Below are positions 36,854-43,604 of a stretch of 64,000 nucleotides of DNA, piece by piece. Positions within the stretch are counted from its first letter, which is position 1; every line of letters starts with the position of its first letter. The notes beneath the pieces are model-generated. The model did no database searches. It was given only the letters and a program-made list of their open reading frames with translations, and had not been told where the DNA came from. The stretch is from contig NZ_CAKZOT010000107.1 of NCBI RefSeq assembly GCF_937138205.1, positions 59,301 to 123,300 on the forward strand, in the 5' to 3' direction. The translations under genes and the position numbers were made by a program. The DNA is from an uncultured Rhodospira sp. (GTDB taxonomy: Bacteria; Pseudomonadota; Alphaproteobacteria; Rhodospirillales; Rhodospirillaceae).

Positions 36854-37840
36854 TTACATCGCGTTCAGGCGGGTCAGGATGTCGGTGATCACATCCGGCA
36901 TACGGGACTCGAACGTCATCGGTTCACCAGTCTCCGGATGGCGGAACCCGATCGCCACGGCGTGCAGCGCCTGCCGGGGCAGGGCGATCAGGGGCGCCAT
37001 GACCTCGGGCGGCAGCGGCGGCCGGCGGGGCGGCCGACCATATGTCGCGTCGCCGACCAGGGGGTGACCAATGTGGGTCATGTGCACGCGAATCTGATGG
37101 GTCCGGCCGGTCGCCAGGCGGCATTCCACCAGGGACAGCGCCGTGCCCCACGCCCGCAGCGTCCGATAGCGGGTCAACGCCGGCTTGCCGCCCTCGGCAA
37201 CGACGGCCATGCGGGTCCGCTGGGTCGGGTGCCGGCCGATGGCGCCCTCGATCTCGCCCGCCGCCGGGCTGGGCACACCCCACACCAATGCATGATACAC
37301 CCGATGCAGGGTCCGGTCAGCAAATTGTGCGGCAAGCGTCCGATGCGCCCGGTCGGTCTTGGCGACCACCATGAGTCCGCTAGTCTCCTTGTCCAGGCGG
37401 TGGACGATGCCCGGGCGGCGCACGCCGCCGATTCCCGACAGGCTGTCGCCGCAGTGCGCCAGGAGGGCGTTGACCAGGGTGTTGTCCGCGTTGCCCGGGG
37501 CCGGGTGCACCACCATGCCGGCTGGCTTGTCGACGACGACGAGGTGCGCGTCCTCGAACGCCACCGTCAGCGGCATGGCGCTGGGGCGCGGCGTCGGGTC
37601 GACCGGCGGCGGTTCGGCCAGGCGCACCACCTCGCCCGCCTTCAGGCGCCGTCCCGGCTCTGTCACCACCACGCCGTCCATGGTCAAGGCACCCCCTTCG
37701 ATCAAGACCTTGAGTCGAGAACGCGAATGGCCGCTGTGGGTTCCCGCCAGCCAGCGATCCAGGCGCTGACCGGCCGCGTCGGCCGGGACGGTGGCGACGA
37801 AGGGGGGCGGAGACGCGGGGGAGTCGTTGCCCTCGGTCAT
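36854..37840 (-). CDS. rluD: Ribosomal large subunit pseudouridine synthase D
   Basis: 328 residues. An S4 RNA-binding domain at the N-terminus (GQRLDRWLAG, SRSRLKVLIEGGALTMDG) is followed by the RluA-family catalytic domain with VVVDKPAGMVVHPAPGN and the catalytic Asp in HRLDKETSGLMVVAK; RTHQIRVHMTHIGHPLVGD closes the fold. It modifies 23S rRNA helix 69. It is 164 bases upstream of rpoH and divergent from the DUF6476-like gene. Confidence 0.95.
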   Translation of the reverse strand: MTEGNDSPASPPPFVATVPADAAGQRLDRWLAGTHSGHSRSRLKVLIEGGALTMDGVVVTEPGRRLKAGEVVRLAEPPPVDPTPRPSAMPLTVAFEDAHLVVVDKPAGMVVHPAPGNADNTLVNALLAHCGDSLSGIGGVRRPGIVHRLDKETSGLMVVAKTDRAHRTLAAQFADRTLHRVYHALVWGVPSPAAGEIEGAIGRHPTQRTRMAVVAEGGKPALTRYRTLRAWGTALSLVECRLATGRTHQIRVHMTHIGHPLVGDATYGRPPRRPPLPPEVMAPLIALPRQALHAVAIGFRHPETGEPMTFESRMPDVITDILTRLNAM

Positions 37841-37907
37841 GGGAGTCCCTTAAACCTGGGGCGGATGATCGCTGTCATCCGTCCCCACCACACCGAGGAT
37901 TCGCCGC

Positions 37908-38219
37908 ATGGTCGCTGTCAAGAGTCTGGTCGTCTTCATGGGCGTTCTGCTCGTCCTGGGGCTCGGGTTGTTAGGGTACGGCATGATCCAGCAATCCGAC
38001 AAAATGCGCCAACACGAAGACAATCGTGAGGCGACGTTCGGGCCGGCCGCCCTGGACGAGCCGGAGGGCACGCGCATTGCCCACATGCGCACGGACGGCG
38101 CGGGGCGTCTGCTGCTGGGGCTGACCGGGGGTGGCCGACCCGACCGCGTGGCGGTGGTCGACCTGGCCGACGGGCGCCATTTGGGAACGGTGCTCGTCAC
38201 CGGGCCGGCGGACCGGTGA
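37908..38219 (+). CDS. Small single-pass membrane protein (DUF6476-like)
   Basis: 103 residues: one N-terminal transmembrane helix (SLVVFMGVLLVLGLGLLGYGM), then a ~75-residue soluble part ending GGRPDRVAVVDLADGRHLGTV. Short proteins of this design sit between rluD and a JAMM protease gene in many Alphaproteobacteria (DUF6476 from memory). The function is unknown. Its stop overlaps the GTG of the next gene (GTGA), so the two are coupled. Confidence 0.7.
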   Translation: MVAVKSLVVFMGVLLVLGLGLLGYGMIQQSDKMRQHEDNREATFGPAALDEPEGTRIAHMRTDGAGRLLLGLTGGGRPDRVAVVDLADGRHLGTVLVTGPADR

Positions 38220-38692
38220 GCGAGGCGCATCCGCGCGCGGTGCTGATGCCGGCCGAGGTCCGGGCGGTGATCCTGGACCATGTCCGCGCCGGGTGGCCCG
38301 CCGAGGCCTGCGGGCTGTTGAGTGGTCGCGACCGGCCCGACGGGACCGTGCGAGTCGAGGCCGCGCATCCGACCGCCAACGTTGACACCAGCGGGCGGCC
38401 CGATCGCTTCGAGGTGGACCCGGCCGCCCGCATCGCGCTGACGCGGGCGCTACGCGGCGGTCCGTGCCGGATCGTGGGCCATTTCCATTCCCACCCCGGG
38501 AGCGATCCGGTGCCCAGCGAAACCGACCGCCGGGCGGCCTATGAACCGGACCTGGTGTGGCTGATCATTGGGTTGCGCGGTGGGGACGACCCGGCACCGG
38601 ACCTGACGGCGTGGGCGGTGGTCGGTCCGGCCGGGCCGGAGGGGGCGGTCGGGTTTCGGCCCGTCGTACTGCGCGTCGAGGGGCCAATCTGA
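38216..38692 (+). CDS. M67 (JAMM/MPN+) family metallopeptidase
   Basis: 158 residues from a GTG overlapping the previous stop. The zinc-binding JAMM motif is intact: GHFHSHPGSDPVPSETD gives HxHx7SxxD, with an upstream Glu in WPAEACGLLSGRD. Bacterial members remove C-terminal residues from small sulfur-carrier proteins or act as isopeptidases; the partner is not visible here. The location beside rluD/rpoH is conserved in the class. Confidence 0.92.
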   Translation: MSEAHPRAVLMPAEVRAVILDHVRAGWPAEACGLLSGRDRPDGTVRVEAAHPTANVDTSGRPDRFEVDPAARIALTRALRGGPCRIVGHFHSHPGSDPVPSETDRRAAYEPDLVWLIIGLRGGDDPAPDLTAWAVVGPAGPEGAVGFRPVVLRVEGPI

Positions 38693-38933
38693 CGCCGTCC
38701 GTCGGAGGCCAATACCAGGGGCTGGCGGCGTTTCGAATGCAGGCGACCATCGCATTGCGGACGCCGCTGGCCCCCCTTATATTTTCGGGGCGTTTGCGGG
38801 GTTCACGTCCCCAAGCGATAGCCTTTGCGTTGCAGTGAGCGAGCGCCTGCAACCGAACGAGCCGATCCACGCCGCAGGCACAGCCGACGCGATGGAAACG
38901 GGGCTCGCCGCACGTTGCTCCTTGAGGTGAAAA

Positions 38934-39371
38934 ATGGCATCGATCATTGTTTCGATCGTCATTGTTTCGATCGTCAGTGCGATCATTGCTGTCTTGTCAC
39001 TTTCGGTGTCCATATTCCTTTTTCTGAAGCGGCAACGCCGGGATACCACCATGCTGGTGTATCGGGCGCACCTCGATTCCATTCAGATCGGCATTGACCA
39101 CCCCTATGTTCTGAACTGGGAACCGGAGCGCGTGGGCGAGCTTAATTCCGAACAGACGAAAATTTACTACCAGTATGTATTTTTCCTCTTGAATGTCGTC
39201 GAAATGTCGGAAAAGTCGGAAAGCGTGATGCTCGATCGCGGGCAGCTCATTGATGTCTATGCAAATGTTCACAAGGATATTCTGATGAAGATCCCACCTG
39301 AGATTTGCACAACGTTCTCGGAAACGACGCGAGCGCAACTCAGGGCTCGTCTTCCCGGCTCCAACTGGTAA
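38934..39371 (+). CDS. Hypothetical membrane-anchored protein
   Basis: 145 residues, not recognised. A single N-terminal transmembrane helix (residues ~3-31, IVSIV repeats) precedes KRQRRDTTMLVYRAHLDSIQ, a stop-transfer then a helical soluble domain. Codon use is less GC-rich than the neighbours. Small proteins with this layout (TM, then YxxxH/LDSIQIG helices) resemble uncharacterised DUF-type membrane proteins of defence-like regions, but nothing specific can be claimed. RBS: TTGAGG before the ATG. Part of the TM is encoded by a 15-base tandem duplication. Confidence 0.6.
   Translation: MASIIVSIVIVSIVSAIIAVLSLSVSIFLFLKRQRRDTTMLVYRAHLDSIQIGIDHPYVLNWEPERVGELNSEQTKIYYQYVFFLLNVVEMSEKSESVMLDRGQLIDVYANVHKDILMKIPPEICTTFSETTRAQLRARLPGSNW
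38945..38976 (+). repeat. 15-base tandem duplication
   Basis: ATTGTTTCGATCGTC occurs twice in direct succession, encoding IVSIV-IVSIV in the membrane helix of the gene at 38934. A third, diverged unit (AGTGCGATCATTG) follows. Confidence 0.75.
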
Positions 39372-39490
39372 CGCCAGAGGCTGCGCGACACAAAAAAAGC
39401 TGGCAGTCCGCCAGCCCGTTCGTCACGTGCCTTTGGCCTGCCAGCCTTCACCCTCGATCGCGATCCACCATGGGATCCCGTTCCTCCTGT

Positions 39491-39640
39491 TTACACGGCC
39501 GCTTTCGGTGTTCCGGACACCGCCGGAACCACTTTGGCGAGGCGTTGTTCGAACGCCTTCATCTCTTCAGCGACATGGTCATCCACACGGGGTCCGTGGA
39601 ACGCCATGGCGTACCGGAAAAAAACAAGGAAGCGCAACAT
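39491..39640 (-). CDS. Small hypothetical protein (49 residues)
   Basis: A 49-codon frame beginning MLRFLVFFRYAMAFHGP, preceded by a strong Shine-Dalgarno (AAGGGAGG, about seven bases before the ATG). The second half is an amphipathic helix (VAEEMKAFEQRLAKVVPAV). No family is recognised. The good ribosome-binding site and amphipathic pattern support translation; the surrounding 39372-39869 has no other gene and is AT-richer. Confidence 0.45.
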   Translation of the reverse strand: MLRFLVFFRYAMAFHGPRVDDHVAEEMKAFEQRLAKVVPAVSGTPKAAV

Positions 39641-39869
39641 GACCGCGTCCTCCCTTTCTGGGTGTGAGCCGTTTCGACGCCCAACGTCGATGTCTTTAAT
39701 GTAACGACGCCGGTCCTCGAGCGCAATAGAAAAAGCGCACCCGGTGCGCAAAAATCCGAAAAAGCGTTTTGTACTAATTTGATATTGGTCGACAACGCGG
39801 CCCGCCCCGCGCCGCGTAAACGGCGCGGGGCGGCGGGCTTCTCCCGCCTTGCGCGCTGGCCGGGTGGCG

Positions 39870-40751
39870 TCAGGCCGGCACGTCCGGGGTGGTGGTGACG
39901 GCGGGGTCCCGAGCCATGGCGCCGATGGCATCGACCCGCTTTTTCAGGCTCAGGCGGTCGAGCGATGAGAGCGGCAGGCTGACGAAGATCGCGATCCGGT
40001 TGTAGAGCATCCGTATGGCGTCGTTGAACACGGCCGCCGTTGCCGCCTCGCTGCCCTCGAACGCCGCCGGATCGGGCACCCCCCAGTGGGCGGTCATGGG
40101 CTGGCCGGGCCAGATCGGGCACGTCTCGCCGGCGGCGTCATCGCAGACCGTGAAGACGAAATCCATGTGCGGCGCATCCGGGCCGGCGAATTCGTCCCAG
40201 CTTTTCGGCCGCAGGCCCTCTACCGGATACCCGTCCCTCTTGAGCACGGCGAGGGCGCGGGGATGCACCGCGTCCTTCGGGAAGGAGCCGGCGGAATAGG
40301 CGCGGAACCGGCCCTGGCCCTCGTGGTTCAGGATCGCCTCGGCGATCTGGCTGCGGGCCGAGTTGCCGGTACACAGGAACAGAACGTTTTTCGGGGTCAC
40401 ATCGTTGCTCGTCATACTGAAGCCTCCGGGCAGGGTGGCGATGTCCTGTGGCGCGCCGCCGGTCGCGATGGCTGGGCAAAACCCCCTCGTCACGTTTTGG
40501 CCCAGGGCCTCCAGTGCGATGAGGTTGGCGATGTAGTGCAGCGTCCGCCCCTCCCGCCGGCTCTCCACCAGTCCCGCCTCGCGCAACTGGCTGAGATGAA
40601 ACGACATGGTGGACGGCGACACGCCGCACAGCGCCGCCAAATCTCCGGCGGGGACGCCCTTGCTGCCGGCCAGGACCATCGCCTGCACGGCGCGGACGCG
40701 GGGTTCGGCGGCCAGGGCGGCCATGAGGTCTGCGATCAGGTTCGGTTTCAT
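39870..40751 (-). CDS. ArsR regulator fused to arsenate reductase ArsC
   Basis: 293 residues from the ATG at 40751. Residues ~1-110 are an ArsR winged HTH (LAALCGVSPSTMSFHLSQLREAGLV region, split by GRTLHYIAN). Residues ~115-290 are a low-molecular-weight-phosphatase-type arsenate reductase with FLCTGNSARSQ (CX5R), AVHPRAL and DFVFTVCDDAAGE. The enzyme reduces arsenate, with thioredoxin or glutaredoxin as usual donors. An internal ATG at 40415 has GGAGG seven bases upstream, so ArsC may also be made alone. Two palindromic sites lie just upstream. No arsB/acr3 pump gene is adjacent. Confidence 0.9.
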   Translation of the reverse strand: MKPNLIADLMAALAAEPRVRAVQAMVLAGSKGVPAGDLAALCGVSPSTMSFHLSQLREAGLVESRREGRTLHYIANLIALEALGQNVTRGFCPAIATGGAPQDIATLPGGFSMTSNDVTPKNVLFLCTGNSARSQIAEAILNHEGQGRFRAYSAGSFPKDAVHPRALAVLKRDGYPVEGLRPKSWDEFAGPDAPHMDFVFTVCDDAAGETCPIWPGQPMTAHWGVPDPAAFEGSEAATAAVFNDAIRMLYNRIAIFVSLPLSSLDRLSLKKRVDAIGAMARDPAVTTTPDVPA

Positions 40752-40752
40752 G

Positions 40753-40770
40753 TTTCGAATATAATCGAAA
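40753..40770. promoter_or_regulatory. ArsR-type operator, half-conserved
   Basis: TTTCGAATATAATCGAAA, a near-palindrome one base upstream of the arsRC start codon on the minus strand. It is related to the perfect site at 40793-40810. Confidence 0.65.
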
Positions 40771-40792
40771 TGAGGGCGGGCGTCACGAGTTA

Positions 40793-40810
40793 TTTCGATA
40801 TATATCGAAA
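40793..40810. promoter_or_regulatory. Perfect 18-bp palindromic ArsR-type operator
   Basis: TTTCGATATATATCGAAA, perfectly symmetric, 42 bases upstream of the arsRC start. AT-rich dyads of this kind are classic ArsR/SmtB sites, so autoregulation by the fused ArsR is likely. The same spacer also carries the 5' end of rsmB on the other strand. Confidence 0.75.
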
Positions 40811-40905
40811 GGACAGCGCCGGACCAGACCCTCGCCCCGAACGGCTGGCCGAAGCCGCGCGGGTGGGGTAGACCGGGGACCCCGTTCGCTCTGGCCAGGT
40901 TCACG

Positions 40906-42228
40906 ATGACTCCCGGATCCCGTCTTCATGCCGCCCTCGATCTGCTGGGCGAGATCGCCGCCTCGCCCCGTCCCGCCGACGCCGTGGTGCAGGCGTATCT
41001 GCGCGGGCGGCGCTACATGGGCGGCGGCGATCGGCGCGCGGTGACCGAGCGGGTCTATGGCGTGCTGCGCCGGCACGCCCGCCTGGGCTGGTGGACGGGG
41101 GAGGGGACCCCGCGCGAGCGCCTGATCGCCGATCTGGTGTTGACCGACGGCCTTGATGCCGCGGCGCTGAAAGCGCTGTTCACCGGCAAGGGCCACGATC
41201 CCGCGCCGCTGACGGACGACGAGCGGGCGCTGGCACGGCGCCTGTTCGGGCAACCGCTGGAACCCCCCGAGATGCCCGAGGCGGCGCGGCTGGAGCTGCC
41301 CGAGTGGCTGGCGCCGCTGCTGGCGGACAGCCTGGGGGAGGACTGGCGCGCAGTGGTCGCCGCCCTGAACGGCGAGGCGCCGCTCGACCTGCGCGCCAAC
41401 GCCCTCAAGGCCGATCGCGACGGCGCCCGCGCGGCGCTGGCCGAGGCCGGGATTGTCGCCGAGGACGGGCCGTTGGCGGCGCTGGCGCTGCGCGTGCGGG
41501 GGCGTGTGGCGCTGGCGGCGACGGCGGCGTTCCGCGACGGGCTGGTCGAGGTGCAGGACGTCGGCTCGCAGGTGGCCGCCGCCCTGGTCGGCGCCGCGCC
41601 GGGCCTGGCGGTGTGCGACTTCTGCGCCGGCGCCGGCGGCAAGACGCTGGCCCTGGCCGGCGCCATGGGGAACACCGGCCGCCTGCTGGCCTGCGACGTC
41701 TCGGCGACGCGGCTGGACCGGGCGCGGGTGCGGCTGCGCCGGGCGGGGGTGCACAACGCCGTCCTGCGCGCGCTCGACGAGTCGTCCCGCAAGTGGCTGA
41801 AGCGCCAAGCCGGCGGGTTCGACCGCGTTCTGGTGGACGCGCCCTGCACCGGCACCGGGGCCTGGCGGCGCAATCCGGACGCGCGCTGGCGGCTGGTGTC
41901 GGAGGACCTGTCGCGGCTGACGGGTGAGCAGGACGCCATCCTGGCCCGCGCCGCGCGGCTGGTCAAGCCGGGGGGACGGCTGGTTTATGTGACCTGTTCG
42001 CTCCTGCGCGCCGAGAACGAGGAGCGCGTGGCGGCGTTTCTTGGCGGCACGGCGGGGGCCGCGTTCACCCCCGTGCCGGTGACCGACGCCTGGGCCGAGG
42101 CGCGGCAGGCGGGCACCGTGACCGGGCCGTGCCCGGCGCCGGAGGGCGCGACGGCCCTACGCCTGTCGCCGACAGCGCACGATACGGATGGGTTCTTCGT
42201 CGCCGTCATGGCCCGCGCGCCAGCCTAA
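40906..42228 (+). CDS. RsmB-type rRNA cytosine-5 methyltransferase
   Basis: 440 residues. NSUN/RsmB family: a NusB-like N-terminal helical part (~1-100), then an SAM-binding Rossmann fold (VCDFCAGAGGKTLALAG), the DAPCTGTGAWRRNPD motif with the TC/PC cysteine and YVTCSLLRAENEE with the catalytic cysteine. It methylates 16S rRNA or another RNA at cytosine C5. Probably a RsmB paralogue rather than a full-length RsmB. Transcribed divergently from the ArsR-ArsC gene. Confidence 0.88.
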   Translation: MTPGSRLHAALDLLGEIAASPRPADAVVQAYLRGRRYMGGGDRRAVTERVYGVLRRHARLGWWTGEGTPRERLIADLVLTDGLDAAALKALFTGKGHDPAPLTDDERALARRLFGQPLEPPEMPEAARLELPEWLAPLLADSLGEDWRAVVAALNGEAPLDLRANALKADRDGARAALAEAGIVAEDGPLAALALRVRGRVALAATAAFRDGLVEVQDVGSQVAAALVGAAPGLAVCDFCAGAGGKTLALAGAMGNTGRLLACDVSATRLDRARVRLRRAGVHNAVLRALDESSRKWLKRQAGGFDRVLVDAPCTGTGAWRRNPDARWRLVSEDLSRLTGEQDAILARAARLVKPGGRLVYVTCSLLRAENEERVAAFLGGTAGAAFTPVPVTDAWAEARQAGTVTGPCPAPEGATALRLSPTAHDTDGFFVAVMARAPA

Positions 42229-42288
42229 CGCAGACCTGTCATACGAAGTCCGCTTGATTCGTTCCGGTTCGGTTGGCGTTGGCCGGTT

Positions 42289-42440
42289 CCTCCCCCCGTC
42301 GGCTATCTGATTCACACAACTTTACTCTTGCTCGTCATTGCGAGGAGCGAAGCCCAAAAACCAAAACTGGGGCAATCCAGGGCGGATATCTGCGTTTTAC
42401 GCCCTGGATTGCTTCAACCTTGTCTTATACCGGGCGACGA
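42289..42440. mobile_element. MITE-like element, copy 3 (left part)
   Basis: It starts with the same left end as copies 1 and 2 (CCTCCCC...GGCTATC...ATTCACAC at 42289-42317), then CGTCATTGCGAGGAGCGAAGC and the GCAATCCAGGGC/GCCCTGGATTGC pair. The right terminal repeat is not found; sequence after ~42440 is a different inverted repeat. The element appears broken. A reversed fragment (GTCTTACGACGAGGGTTCGCAA) lies at 42643-42664. Confidence 0.6.
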
Positions 42441-42481
42441 TAGGAATGACTCGTCCCCATTCGCCGGGCGCGGTGCCGAGG

Positions 42482-42594
42482 CGGGAGATCCCTCGGCTCG
42501 CTGTCGCTCGCTCGGGATGACGTATGTTTTTGTTTTTTATAAACTTATCCGTCATCCCGAAGCGTCCGTCAGGACGCGAGGGATCTCCCAAGGT
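42482..42594. repeat. Long inverted repeat nested by the MITE-like copy
   Basis: Outer arms GGGAGATCCCTCG (from 42484) and CGAGGGATCTCCC (42580-42592) and inner arms CGGGATGACG / CGTCATCCCG flank an AT-rich centre. It resembles the GTCATCCCGAG..GAGGGATCT repeats scattered in many alphaproteobacterial genomes. No gene is seen from 42229 to 42978. Confidence 0.65.
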
Positions 42595-42978
42595 GGCGTG
42601 CCGACGGTCCGGAAATACGTGTCACGATTTCCGTCGCTTGGTCTTACGACGAGGGTTCGCAATGACGAGTCATGGTCCTGTTCGCAGCCGTCGTAGGGTG
42701 CGTCTGGAGGCGGCGACGCCGCCGACGACGCACCGGGTGGCCGCGACGGCCGCAACCCGCCGCATCGCCCGCCACGAAAGCCCTTGACGCCCCGGGTGTG
42801 GCTGTTACTATACAACCCGACCAGCGGAGTCACCGACTGCGGCCTTGCCGCAACACGACCGGACCGCCGGCCATCGGAACCCGACAGGCGATCTCAGCCC
42901 CCTTGTTTGCGCATGGCAAGTGTAGTAGTCACTGCATAACGCGCCGTACAGGATGTCACCGCGCACGAAAGGCCCGGA

Positions 42979-43326
42979 ATGACCGCCGGAAACGACCACA
43001 GCACACCGCCGTCCGATCACGCCGGTCCGAACGGACCGTCCCTGGGCTCGACGCCCGCCTCCGATGCCTTCGCGCGGGAGTCCGTTATGCCCGCGCTGAC
43101 GACCCTGGCCGCCACGGCCGAGGCGAAGGCCCTGACCACCGCCGATGTCGTCGATGCCCTGATCAACACCCAGGCCGCCTTTCTCAGTTCCATCCTGGGG
43201 CCCAAGGCGACCGGCGACCTGCTGCAGGCCCAGGGCCGCCAGATCGCCGCCGCCGCCGCCAACGCCGCCACCAACGCCCCCGCCTCACCCGCCGTGTCGA
43301 TCCACGACACGGCCGGAACCGGCTGA
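42979..43326 (+). CDS. Hypothetical small protein, weakly RebB-like
   Basis: 115 residues: a disordered N-terminus, then two helices (MPALTTLAATAEAKALTTADVVDALI and NTQAAFLSSIL..AQGRQIAAAAANAATNAP). The second half (TQ...L....PKATGDLLQAQGRQI..A..NA) has the spacing of RebB-family R-body proteins, but similarity is slight and no second reb gene is near. It precedes the secreted RTX gene by 278 bases. Treat as hypothetical. Confidence 0.45.
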   Translation: MTAGNDHSTPPSDHAGPNGPSLGSTPASDAFARESVMPALTTLAATAEAKALTTADVVDALINTQAAFLSSILGPKATGDLLQAQGRQIAAAAANAATNAPASPAVSIHDTAGTG

Positions 43327-43553
43327 CGGCCGCGCGTGGCCCCGCGCGGACGGAGCCCTTGACAGTGCCCCCTTGCAAAGACGCGCCCCTTGACAAGACG
43401 CACCCTGTATTGATGCTGCTGTACCATACGGACGAACCCGGCCGCGCATCGGCCCGATGCTGACCTCTCCTGACCCCTCCCCGGGCCGTCGCGCGACCGA
43501 CCGCCCCGGGAGCGGCCAGCCCGCCGCTTCAAAGGGCTTTCCTGGTAAGGGAA

Positions 43554-43567
43554 GCCGATCGATCGGC
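43554..43567. promoter_or_regulatory. 14-bp palindrome upstream of the RTX/S-layer gene
   Basis: GCCGATCGATCGGC, perfectly symmetric, ending 37 bases before the start codon at 43605. It is a candidate operator, or a stem in the 5' leader. Nothing else is recognised in 43327-43604 beyond two TTGACA hexamers (43359, 43391). Confidence 0.4.
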
Positions 43568-43604
43568 ATGATACCGAACCCTGAAACGACAGAGAGGCAA
43601 TCCC

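Noticed and set aside
43359..43420. Sigma-70 promoter with TTGACA upstream of the RTX gene
   Set aside because: Two TTGACA hexamers are present (43359, 43391), but no convincing -10 box lies 16-18 bases downstream of either.
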